The notes under the pieces: generated by a model | Database searches by the model: none | What the model was told of the DNA's origin: nothing | Seen by the model: only the letters and a program-made list of their open reading frames with translations | Translations under genes and position numbers: made by a program | Source of the DNA: Nemertoderma westbladi | Lineage: Eukaryota > Xenacoelomorpha > Nemertodermatida > Nemertodermatidae | Assembly: GCA_032718475.1 (NCBI GenBank) | Contig: JAUCBJ010007345.1 | Location: forward strand, 1-64,000 | Reading direction: 5' to 3' | Length of the DNA: 64,000 nt | Part shown: positions 30,933 to 39,412 of the stretch, piece by piece | How the letters are laid out: the number at the start of each line of letters is the position of its first letter | Position numbering within the stretch: the stretch's first letter is position 1

Positions 30933-31607
30933 ATGGCTGACTTTAATTCAGGTCCATATAATTTAAACTTTCAAATGGGAACGAGTATGATAATTTCTGG
31001 ACCATCTGGTTCTGGAAAATCAACTTTTGTGGGTAATTTAATTGAACACAAGAATGGTTGTTTCAACGAAGCCCCCTTGCGAGTATTGTATTGTTACGGG
31101 AGTAATCCCCCGACTATTCCCGGTATTACTCACCTTTACAAAGGTTTGCCAGAAAATATAGATAGTTTAGTGAATAGTCGAGATTTATTAATTATAGATG
31201 ATTTGTTAACAGAAACTGAGTCCAGTACAGCTTTAACTGTATTGTTTACTAAGGTAGCTCATCATTCCAATATATTTATTTGTTTTATAACGCAAAACAT
31301 GTTTTACGGTGGGAAGCATAACCGCACAAGATCAATTAATAGCTGTACCTTAGTATTAATGAAAAATCCGCAAGACAGTTTATCGGTTTTAAATTTCGCG
31401 AAGCAGATGTTACCAGGGCAGACCAAATTTTTAGTTGATTCCTATCAAGATGCGACTATTGAACCATTTTCACATTTCCTTATTGATTTACGACAGGAAA
31501 CACCCGAACATTTAAGATTTAGATCTGATATATTTCGTAATCATAATTGTTACATTAAAAATTACATTGACTATAAACGTAGCGAAAATAATAATAATAA
31601 TAATTAA
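30933..31607 (+). CDS. Polinton genome-packaging ATPase (A32/FtsK-HerA type)
   Basis: A 224-aa protein that looks intact. Walker A is GPSGSGKST (residues 23-31), Walker B is DLLIIDDLL (about 84-92), and a polar sensor stretch FITQNMF follows (about 115-121). This P-loop fold and short length match the DNA-packaging ATPases of Polintons, adintoviruses and related double-jelly-roll viruses, which drive DNA into the capsid. It lies upstream of the small hydrophobic protein and the integrase. A C-terminal Asn run is encoded by an AAT microsatellite. Confidence 0.9.
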   Translation: MADFNSGPYNLNFQMGTSMIISGPSGSGKSTFVGNLIEHKNGCFNEAPLRVLYCYGSNPPTIPGITHLYKGLPENIDSLVNSRDLLIIDDLLTETESSTALTVLFTKVAHHSNIFICFITQNMFYGGKHNRTRSINSCTLVLMKNPQDSLSVLNFAKQMLPGQTKFLVDSYQDATIEPFSHFLIDLRQETPEHLRFRSDIFRNHNCYIKNYIDYKRSENNNNNN

Positions 31608-31640
31608 TATTTTGTAACAATTTTCAATAATGTTGCAACA

Positions 31641-32024
31641 ATGAATAGACTTGTGCAGAAATATCGTAACGAATTGGAATTTCTACGCAGCGCTACCCCT
31701 CAACAAAGAACTTATTTTATTAACCATACCGCGAGTAACAAATTAATACGGTTTATTGTAAATACTGCATTAAATGTTCTAAAAGGTAACGTACAATTGA
31801 CCCCTCATTCATTTAGAAATATTCGCCGCTATAAAAAGGTATTAAAATCACTCAACCGTAAAACAAAAAATATATCAAGTTACAGAAAAAAGTTAAGCAA
31901 TCAATCTGGAGGCATACTACCGTTTCTAATACCCTTACTCGGCATTGGTGCGAAACTCGCCGCGAGTGCTGGTGTTGCCGCCGCTGGTGCGGCTATTGCG
32001 AAAAAAATTAACCGCGGACGGTAA
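31641..32024 (+). CDS. Polinton small basic protein with Gly-Gly/hydrophobic tail (127 aa)
   Basis: The N-terminal half is helical and basic (NALNVLKGNV-like stretch, then a Arg/Lys-rich segment RNIRRYKKVLKSLNRK). Next comes SNQSGG, then a hydrophobic segment GILPFLIPLLGIGAKLAASA with an Ala-rich end and a terminal basic KKINRGR. The Gly-Gly before the hydrophobic part resembles a cleavage site for the element's adenain-type protease. Proteins of this layout recur in Polintons; a membrane-active minor virion role is plausible but inferred. Confidence 0.65.
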   Translation: MNRLVQKYRNELEFLRSATPQQRTYFINHTASNKLIRFIVNTALNVLKGNVQLTPHSFRNIRRYKKVLKSLNRKTKNISSYRKKLSNQSGGILPFLIPLLGIGAKLAASAGVAAAGAAIAKKINRGR

Positions 32025-32026
32025 TA

Positions 32027-32194
32027 ATGGTTAAAACAGGAGTAACATTTAGAAAATTATATTTAGTATCGAGTAAACCGTTAGCTACTGATTTAAAACC
32101 TCAAGATATACCTAGAGTAAATACTACAAAAAGAAAACCCTTTAAAACATCAACTTCAAAGAAAATAAAAAAATTTCAGTTGTTTTTACGGTGA
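32027..32194 (+). CDS. Small basic protein (55 aa)
   Basis: The ATG at 32027 starts two bases after the preceding stop. The product begins MVKTGVTFRKLYLVSSKPLA and has a Lys/Arg/Thr-rich second half (TTKRKPFKTSTSKKIKK). It has no recognised family. The tight spacing and basic composition suggest a small DNA-binding virion protein (inference). Confidence 0.4.
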   Translation: MVKTGVTFRKLYLVSSKPLATDLKPQDIPRVNTTKRKPFKTSTSKKIKKFQLFLR

Positions 32195-32245
32195 TGCCCT
32201 TTATAAGAGATTTGAATATACATATTACTTGCGGTTGTCGATAAG

Positions 32246-33323
32246 ATGCCACGCAAGATGAGACCGATTTTAAGCCAAAGTTTAGACAAAAAACTGTTAA
32301 GAATTTATTTAGATCCTTCATCCCCTGCGGGTTTTGCAAGTATCGCAAAATTAGCAAAAGCCGCAAACATCAAACCAGTTCAAGCCCAGAAATGGTTGAG
32401 CGTCAAAAGACATACTCCCTTCACGCACCACGTAGACATCATTATCCAACATCTAAAATATTTACGGGAGGGTAAAAAGATATATATATGATAGATCTGG
32501 TGGATATGCAGCAATATAAATCACAAAATAATAATTATAACTATATATTAACATGTATTGATGCCTTTAGCCGGCTTCCTTTTGCCTATGGTATGAAGAC
32601 AAAAACAGGTATTGAAATTATTAGTATATTGGAAAAAATATTCCAGAAGGGTAAACCAAACAGAATCGCGACTGATTAAGGTTCTGAGTTTCTAAATAAA
32701 TCTGTAAGGAAATATTTAGATACTATTGGTATACAGTATATTCGCTATACAATAGCTATTGTCGAGAGATTCAATAGAACATTAAAAACAAAGATGTTCA
32801 AAATTTTCACGCAACGGGGAAATAATGTTTGGATAAAAATTTTACCGAAGCTTATCTTGGCTTATAATAGGTCATATCATAGGACAATACAAATGACGCC
32901 TATTGAAGTTAATAAATTTAATGAAACTGAATTAATAAATAGATTATATGGGAAATATAGACAGATTAATCACAAGAAAATAAAATTTTGATAGTTGGAG
33001 ATACAGTACGATTATCTGTCGCTCATACTGCTTTTGCTAAAGGCTATCGAGAACAATGGACACGTGAATTATTTATTATTCATCGGGTCAGATTGGATAG
33101 AGTACCAGCGGTAATGTTCGATATTAAGGACAGCGCAGGTGCTATAATAAATGGGTCATTTTATTCATACAAACTCCAAAAGGTCCACCCGAATAGTAAT
33201 ATTTATCTTCCGATGGACAAAAATATTGGCAAACTTAAAGAACATGTGCGCAATGGGAAAAAAAAATATTTAGTCCGATTTATCGGATCCAAGAAACAGT
33301 CGTGGGTACAGCATATTCAATAA
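32246..33323 (+). pseudogene. Polinton rve-type integrase, multiply broken
   Basis: The N-terminal segment (32246-32491) has the LLRIYLDPSSPAGF and WLSVKRHTPFTHH blocks typical of Polinton integrases. A frame change at an ATGA overlap (32488) leads to IDLVDMQQY (first catalytic Asp). ATD is then directly followed by TAA (32677-32679) in the same frame. IVERFNRTLK carries the Glu, but only 29 residues separate it from the second Asp, where about 35 are usual, so a few codons are missing. Another frame change near 32989 leads to the SH3-like and chromodomain-like C-terminus (GDTVRLS...; KKYLVRFIGSKKQSWVQ). Each D and E is present, but the gene cannot be active. Confidence 0.85.
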
Positions 33324-33578
33324 GTTTTTAGTTTTATTAATTCATTTTGGTCGCATATGACTGTAATTAATCAATATTACCTTGAATGATATTACTATAC
33401 TATACTGTAAGTCTAATATCTATAGTTCATTCGCTTTAAATAAAGCCAGTAAAATATTGATTCCTCCCATATACTGTAGAAGCGGCAATGAACGTGGTCA
33501 CAGATGTCTATAATTTAACATTATACCATACTGTATGTACAAAGGAGTCAAGTAGAGAGAGCTTAAATAATAATAATA
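33324..33578 (+). other. Intergenic spacer, no gene
   Basis: A+T-rich, ends in an AAT microsatellite immediately before the next ATG. Confidence 0.5.
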
Positions 33579-34398
33579 ATGGCTGTAGATACATATATCA
33601 CTCTACTTTCAGATAGCTCATTAAACACTTACCCCAATAATAACCCTAGCGAGTTTACTGTTGATTTAGCCGAAGAATTATATATTGGTCCAAACGCTAA
33701 AATTGGGCTTGCTGAGATTCAATATCAAGCAACATACAGTAATATTACCCTGCAAACTCAAATCTTGCTGTCAATCGGGGTAGATGCAAAAGATGCTAAA
33801 TTATACAGTTTATTTCCTGGTATGCATAGCTCTATTCAAGTCATTATTGATGATATAAATAAACTGTTTAATTCTGAAGCAAAATATAGAGATTTTGAAT
33901 TCATTTTTAATACAAATAATTCTAGAATTAAATTTAAATTTCCTAAAAAGTTGAAAAAAATACAATTAAGTCTATGTGGTGATTTAATTCAAATTCTAGG
34001 CTTAAAACAATTATTGAGGAGATGAATTAAGCAATATAGAACAGCCGATATTAATTTTAAATTATAGTGGACCAAAAATTTCGGCAATTGGGATTTTAGA
34101 TTTTCCTGATCCCACGAATATAACTCGTAATAAAGATACAATCTTCATATATACAGATATTATTAAGAGCTCATTTGTTGGTGACGCTTTAGCTCCGCTC
34201 TTAAGAACCTGTCTTTTAACACAATTAAATAGAAAATATGTTAATCACGAATACGAGAGCATTTGCTATTACCCATTGTTGAATAAAAAACTAAAAACAA
34301 TCCTAATTACTTTACGTGACGGCCAAGGCGAATTAATTAATTTCAACGGTGGTCGCACTGTTATAACACTTAAGTTAATACGTGGTGAAGATGGATGA
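33579..34398 (+). pseudogene. Penton-like minor capsid protein, copy 1 (frameshifted)
   Basis: Begins MAVDTYITLLSDSSLNTYPN, with NPSEFTVDLAEELYI and AKIGLAEIQYQATYS, the N-terminal layout of Polinton penton-like (single jelly-roll) proteins. The first frame stops at 34023-34025. The rest is in another frame, with FIYTDIIKSSFVGDALAPLLRT and a C-terminal VITLKLIRGEDG ending at TGA 34396-34398. One frameshift near 34020 therefore separates the halves. The stop overlaps the next ATG (34391). The product would form capsid vertices. Confidence 0.75.
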
Positions 34399-35234
34399 AT
34401 TCTATGTTAGGCTACCAAGTAACTCCTGTCCAGTTGATTTTCCACGTAATACCGGTAGTAATTATCAGATCAATTTCCATGGTGCCTTACCTATAAATCC
34501 AAACGAAAACTGGGTGGTAGGTATAAAATGTATATTTTACTTAGCCACGTTACCGTCCATGTATAACAATGTAGAGAATGTTATTTTATTAAAAAAAGGG
34601 AAAAAAATTTTGAGGATACACTTCCATCCGGTTTGTTCTACAGTATCAATGACATTATAGATTATTTTAACAGTGGAGCATTGAAAGATAAATTACAAAT
34701 AGTTGAAAATACTCAGCGAAATAGGTTCCAATTTATTTTAGGGAAAACTGTGCGAGAGTTATTTATAGGTCAACAATTAGCCTATTATTTTGGAATTACT
34801 GAAAATAATCTTGGTGCAAATTTAAATCCAAATTTTAAAATTATTTTGAAGACAAAAAATAATATAAAGGGTTATTTAATAAAGATTATCGGAAATGAAG
34901 AAAAAGCTTACCAGATGGTATTTTTATGTCCTCAACCACCCAACTCTATTCCAGAACCTAAATCGAACATGTACATGACTACTAATATAATTGAAAATGA
35001 ATATATTAATGATTTTGGCTTAGCTTTACTTCGTCGCGTGGCGATACCTGATGACGTGAAATATGGTAGTGTAATAAATAAAGAATTTGCCAGGGATACA
35101 ATTCATTATATCCCTGTAAAAAATCATATAAGATAACATACATTCATATTGAAATAACAGACAAAGAAGGAAAAGATTTGAATTTTGAATACGGCACAAC
35201 TTCTATTACCTTACACTTTAAAAAAATAAATTAA
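34391..35234 (+). pseudogene. Penton-like minor capsid protein, copy 2 (frameshifted)
   Basis: Starts MDEFYVRLPSNSCPVDFP, overlapping the previous stop. The element NENWVVGIKCIFYLA resembles the WEVGL-type block of the family. The frame moves near 34640 (the next segment holds YSINDIIDYFNSG) and again near 35136, after which the C-terminus ends ITLHFKKIN before TAA 35232-35234. Two adjacent penton-like genes of similar plan suggest an old duplication with divergence. Confidence 0.7.
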
Positions 35235-35235
35235 A

Positions 35236-35583
35236 ATGGATTCCGATTTATTTCAAATATACAGTAAACCACAATATGGCGGTGCAGACTCTAATCTTGC
35301 TGTTTTTAAAGGTGGTAGAAGTACGAGAGGCTCGACACAAGTTCCTGTTTTTCGAGGTGGTTCATATATTGACCCTTATGGTCAACAAATTGGTGCATTT
35401 GGTCCAAACTTAAAACAACGTCGATTTCAACGTTATCGTAGAGGTATGAGGACAAATCAACATGGGGAAGGTATATTTACAGACGCTTTATCTACATTGA
35501 AAAAATTTGGTAAGCCATTAGCAAAAACCATCAACAAGATCAGTTGTATAAAAAGTTTATGGAGATTTAAAGCGACCGACTAG
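35236..35583 (+). CDS. pVI-like minor capsid protein (115 aa)
   Basis: ATG one base after the previous stop. MDSDLFQIYSKPQYGGADSN is followed by two VFKGG/VFRGG boxes, then basic RRFQRYRRG and a HGEGIFTDALSTLKKFGKPL helix. The N-terminal Y..P..GG, the internal VFRGG and the downstream amphipathic Gly-rich segment match the pVI-like proteins encoded next to the capsid gene in Polintons, inferred to be membrane-lytic. A homologue with the same start (SDSNLFKLYSTP) is on the minus strand at 47080-47442. The C-terminus looks shorter than in that copy. Confidence 0.65.
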   Translation: MDSDLFQIYSKPQYGGADSNLAVFKGGRSTRGSTQVPVFRGGSYIDPYGQQIGAFGPNLKQRRFQRYRRGMRTNQHGEGIFTDALSTLKKFGKPLAKTINKISCIKSLWRFKATD

Positions 35584-35587
35584 ACCA

Positions 35588-35674
35588 ATGTCTATGAACA
35601 TACATCATCGTCGTAGTAAAAATAGAAAAATAAAAAAAGGCAAACTGAAACACTGCGAAAAAAGTATTTTTTAA
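35588..35674 (+). CDS. Tiny basic peptide (28 aa) before the capsid gene
   Basis: Reads MSMNIHHRRSKNRKIKKGKL and ends in CEKSIF. The minus-strand lineage has a similarly placed stretch between its pVI-like and capsid genes (MGMNVGRKRKSE, about 46945-46980, preceded by SKKKRSRKRRHAR). Conserved position, start and basic charge suggest a real protein, perhaps a DNA-condensing core peptide like adenoviral pX/mu (inference). Confidence 0.45.
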   Translation: MSMNIHHRRSKNRKIKKGKLKHCEKSIF

Positions 35675-35676
35675 TA

Positions 35677-36925
35677 ATGTCAATTATTAAGGAATTAGAT
35701 TTATTTTCTACACAGCCAATACAGACTGAATTTAAAGCAAAGCATTATGAAACAATTTACCCGGTATCTAATCTCAGAAGCGAGTCTAGGGAAGTCACGT
35801 TTCTTGTACCGAGATCCAATGAATTCTATACGAAACTGCAAGATGCGTTATTAATTACAAAATGTACTGTACGGTGGGATAGACGACTTGAAAACTCCCA
35901 TATTTATATGTTGAATTACCCTTCTGGGACTATGTGGAGTGATATTAAAATAGACCTTAATGAGAAGCAGGTTGAAAATAGCAATAACCATTATTTCTAC
36001 AAGTCGTACTTATCCAATTTATTATTTACTACATACGAATAAAAAAATGGGCTTCTGGGGGCGGGCGGCTTTCGTCAGCCTTTATCCGAACACGGAAATG
36101 AAATTAATCCTGGTGCGCATCCTATTGGTGAGGCCTTTAGTAAACAAATGCAATTTGTAAGTGGATTGACGATTGATTTTGATACTGAAAGTAAAATAAT
36201 ACAACCCGGGTATGATTTAAGAATGCATTTTAGAAAAGTATCAAATTTGTTTATTTTTAAAATCACTCCAAACGCAAACGCTGTGACAAATCTTCGGCTA
36301 GAATTAGATGAAGTAAAGATCCTAATCCCTAGAATGGAGGTTAATCCAGTAATAGAAAGCAGTCACCTAAAAGGTTTAGAGAGTTATGATATTAAATATC
36401 AATTCCAAAAAAAGGAGGTTACAACATTTACTATTCCCGCTCAAACCACAAATTACACCCAAACAAACATATTTGATGGTAAAAAACCCAAATTAGTTAT
36501 TATTGGTTTTATAACAAATAACGCATATTCGGGAGAATTAATTAGTAATCCCTTGAAATTTGAACATTTTAACCTTAGACGCGCGGAACTGATTGTAGAC
36601 GATCTTCCAGTAGGTGGTGTAATATACGAGCCTAATTTTACAGATGGAACATACATTTTTGAGTATACTCAATTAATGAAAAATATTAATACATATATTA
36701 ACGGTTATGGAGGTAATAATATAGACCATGAAACCTACTTAGGTAATATCCTGGGACCTAACTGCCGATGGCTATGTTAGAGATCCTCAGCCATCGATAT
36801 ATACTAACGGACAATTAAAATTAAGATTTGCCGAACCGTTGGTTGAGACCATAAATGTAATCGTTTTTATTATTTATGATCAATCATTAAGTTTAAATAG
36901 AAGGAAAGAAATACATATCGATTAA
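35677..36925 (+). pseudogene. Polinton major capsid protein (double jelly roll), broken
   Basis: Starts MSIIKELDLFSTQPIQTEF. The first frame runs to an in-frame TAA (36040-36042) and continues in the same frame (GAGGFRQPLSEHGNEINPG, then QMQFVSGLTIDF). It goes on through the second jelly roll (ESYDIKYQFQKKEVTTFTIP, PVGGVIYEPNFTDGTYIFEY) and leaves frame near 36755. The C-terminus LKLRFAEPLVETINVIVFII lies in the next frame, ending TAA 36923-36925. Order and motifs match Polinton/adintovirus hexon-like capsid proteins. A related gene is on the minus strand at 45.9-47.0 kb. Confidence 0.8.
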
Positions 36926-36927
36926 GT

Positions 36928-37623
36928 ATGTTATCTACAGAGGACCTTGATATGTTTCCAGTGGGTGGTCACTATTTGGGAGCGTTTCCATCTAATAAAT
37001 TACCTAAATTAGATAATAATAATAATAATAAGCGGAGAGACTATGGGTTAATAGTAAATACCAATAAAGAGCATCTACCCGGTGTTCATTGGATAGCTAT
37101 ATATATACGAGATAATGATGCTGAATTTTTTAATTCGTTTGGACCAAAATATCCAAACAGATGTATCGAAAAATGGCTTGAGAAAAATTCAGCAAGGTGG
37201 TGTACTACTACGGTCTTGTACTTTGGCAGCCTCATGGAGTGAATAAGCATGGTGGACAGCCCATGACTTTCTTGAGACGCATCTTAAAGGACACTGGCCT
37301 TAAAGATGCGGATGATCTAGCAAATGTCATGGGTGATAGGGAGTTGTGGCGGTGCAATTTTGTTGACAAGCCGGCACAGCATTCTTAAAAATGCAGCTGC
37401 AATGCAGCATGCCGATCCTAGAAGTAGTAGTAGTAGTACAATTCGCAAACAATTTCAAGACCCTAGAAGGACCACATGCGGGTTATACTGTCTTTATTAC
37501 TTGGTAAATCGAATTCACACAAACTATCCAATGAGAGCGTTTACAAATAATGTGGAAATAAATGAAATAATATTATATAAATGGCTTGTTAATTATTATA
37601 AAATAAACCAACAAGCATTGTAA
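36928..37623 (+). pseudogene. Adenain-like cysteine protease split by a LINE fragment
   Basis: The N-terminal part (36928-37200) has VGGHYLGAFPSNKLPKL, an Asn run from an AAT microsatellite, then GVHWIAIYI with the catalytic His and AEFFNSFG, where an acidic residue (DSxG) is usual. After about 240 bp of foreign sequence the C-terminal part resumes (IRKQFQDPRRTTCGLYCLYYL) with the catalytic Cys, in the same frame. Such Ulp1/C5 proteases mature capsid proteins at Gly-Gly sites. The insertion and the Asn for Asp change make it non-functional. A second copy starts at 63906. Confidence 0.75.
37200..37438 (+). mobile_element. 5'-truncated LINE 3' end inside the protease
   Basis: In frame 3 the inserted DNA encodes LVLWQPHGVNKHGGQPMTFL, then LKDTG...DADDLANVMGDRELWR, ending in KPAQHS and TAA (37386-37388). 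This closely resembles the C-terminus of non-LTR retrotransposon reverse transcriptase ORFs (pattern LWxPxHGxxxxGxPxxTxxxxLxxDTG...DRxxWR). A short 3' UTR and a (GTA)n tail (37424-37438) follow, as expected for a target-primed, 5'-truncated insertion. The target duplication is not clear. Confidence 0.75.
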
Positions 37624-37667
37624 TTAATCATTTAACTTTTGTTTATCTAAATATATTATCAGATAAA

Positions 37668-38217
37668 ATGGATAATATTATTTTTGTTGATTTTCAATAT
37701 TATACGATAGACAATATGGAATATCCGGTAGTATTTAAAGAATTTGCTATATTCGATTCTAATTACACCAAAACTAATGTAAAGACGTTTTTAACTAAAG
37801 GACCTCCTAATATTAAGTTATCAGCATTAGATAAGCATTAACATTTCGCAAGATGACTTTAAAAAGTACATGAAGAGACATTTAAAATATAAAAAAAATA
37901 TATATGTATTCGGGTTGATGAAGCAAGCAATATTAATTTCCCAACTTGATGTACTTGCACCAAATTCAATGGAGAAATTGGGAATATATCAGCGATATTA
38001 CAACTATTTAACCCCTTGTCCCTTCCACGATCAATTTACTACAGTAGAAAATAAATGCGCTTACCACTTAAACACAAAGGATAACTGTCTGCGGTACTGC
38101 TCTGCAAAACGAGTCGGAGGGTATGAATTAAAGCAATTTTTCGTGAGAAAGCATTTAACTGAGACAGATGATAAACAGAAAGAAATAACTGCGGTAGAAG
38201 ATGTACTCGTACAGTAG
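37668..38217 (+). pseudogene. Polinton-associated protein of unknown function (frameshifted)
   Basis: Starts MDNIIFVDFQYYTIDNMEYP, then VVFKEFAIF and TFLTKGPPNIKLSA; stop at 37839-37841. The next frame carries YMKRHLKYKKNIYVFG, LTPCPFHDQFT, CAYHLNTKDNCLRYCSAKRV. Homologues lie on the minus strand at 47461-48141 and 50060-50739 (IVDFQY...YFKEFAAYN; conserved PSAKILSL, FLFHDYSAITNCVYH). The VDFQ...KEFA start faintly recalls the exo-I motif of DEDD exonucleases with Gln for Glu, but I would not assign a function. Conservation across two Polinton lineages indicates a genuine module gene. Confidence 0.55.
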
Positions 38218-38318
38218 GTTTACTCTAAGCATGTAATGTGATGGGATAATATAATTGTTTTAATGTCAATAAAAATAATAAAAATATTAAAATCTATTTT
38301 TATATCTCAGTTTGACTG

Positions 38319-39412
38319 AAGGTGAGTGGTTTAGGTTTACACCAAGGTGTACTAAATAACAGGTCATGCAGCGAGTGGATTCCTGAAATTAGCGGAGGCC
38401 GATCATTTCACTATTTATGACACTATTTTCATAATATTTCCTTAGAAACTTCTTATGTGCTTCTTTGGTAAGGTGGATATGATGACTAGGGTTCATAAAA
38501 ATGTAATAAAATGTCTTTCTGGAATTTTTATCTTGTAGTTGCCAAGGTAACCGGGTGCAAAGTTCAAACTTTGCGCGCCTGTATTTCAAGGCGACAATGG
38601 ATTCTTCCCTTGAGATTTGGTAGGTGATTAAAGGAAATCAAAGTCTATCAAAATATTTTACATTTTAATTTGTTTACATTCCCGTTGCCATGGAAATAAG
38701 TATAATGAAAAATTTGAGAAATTGTCTGCCAATTCTATAAAACACCATTTTTATTAGGTTTGTCAGTCTAAATAATAAGTTAAAATTGCCAACACTTTAT
38801 TTTATAATTCGTCAAGTGTGAATCATATTTTTAAAAGTCATCATTTGCCAATAAACTAAACTGTCCAATCAGAGAGCAAGACATGTGATAGCATGATGTT
38901 GACATTCCAGAATATTAAATTTCGGTTAGCAATTATTAGAAATAAAGGACAGACACCAGGCATTTTTGTTGAAAATTATATAAGTAGTAAATAGTAGCCC
39001 AATTTCTATCTGGCGGTCATAATGGGAAATTATCGTAATTCCCGTCACCATGGAAACGGGATTGAAAAAAAATGAAAATGTAAAATATTTTGATAGACTT
39101 TTATTCCCTTTGCTTATATACCAAATCTCAAGAACAGAATCCCTTGTCGTCTTGAATTACAGGCGCTCGAAATTTGAACATTGCACCCGGTTACCTTGGC
39201 AACTACAAGATAAAAATTCCAGAAAGACATTTTATTTCATTGCTATGAATCCTAGTCATCATATCCACCTAACCAAAGTTGCATAAGATGGGTTTCTAAT
39301 GAAATATTATGAAAATAGTGTCATAAATAGGGAAACGATCGGCCTCCGCTAATTTCAGCAATCAGCTCGCTGCATGACCTGTTATTTAGTACACCTTGGT
39401 TTACACTCACAA
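38319..39412. mobile_element. Foldback element with ~380-bp inverted arms
   Basis: The left arm (about 38319-38700) is the inverse of the right arm (about 39046-39412). Matched blocks include CCAAGGTGTACTAAATAACAGG / CCTGTTATTTAGTACACCTTGG, TAGCGGAGGCCGATC / GATCGGCCTCCGCTA, GTTGCCAAGGTAACCGGGTG and CAAAATATTTTACATTTT. A ~345-bp non-repeated centre separates the arms. No ORF with homology is found; the two ~70-codon ORFs in the arms are mirror copies of the same sequence. Confidence 0.85.

Larger units (their letters stand above)
30004..38217 (+). mobile_element. Decayed Maverick/Polinton element, morphogenesis block
   Basis: Ten or more consecutive same-strand genes, spaced tightly and often overlapping, correspond to the virion module of Polintons: A32-like packaging ATPase, rve integrase, two penton-like proteins, pVI-like protein, double-jelly-roll capsid protein and adenain-like protease. 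There is no DNA polymerase in the block, and no terminal inverted repeats were found. Multiple stops and frameshifts and a LINE fragment show it is inactive. The family B polymerase piece at 7.8-8.7 kb could be the missing arm, separated by BEL1 (inference). Confidence 0.85.

Noticed and set aside
30637-36042. Alternative genetic code (TAA/TAG read as Gln) to explain in-frame stops in Polinton genes
   Set aside because: The same genes also have frameshifts and deletions, and the intact BEL1 gag-pol uses a normal code for 2937 codons; ordinary decay explains the stops.
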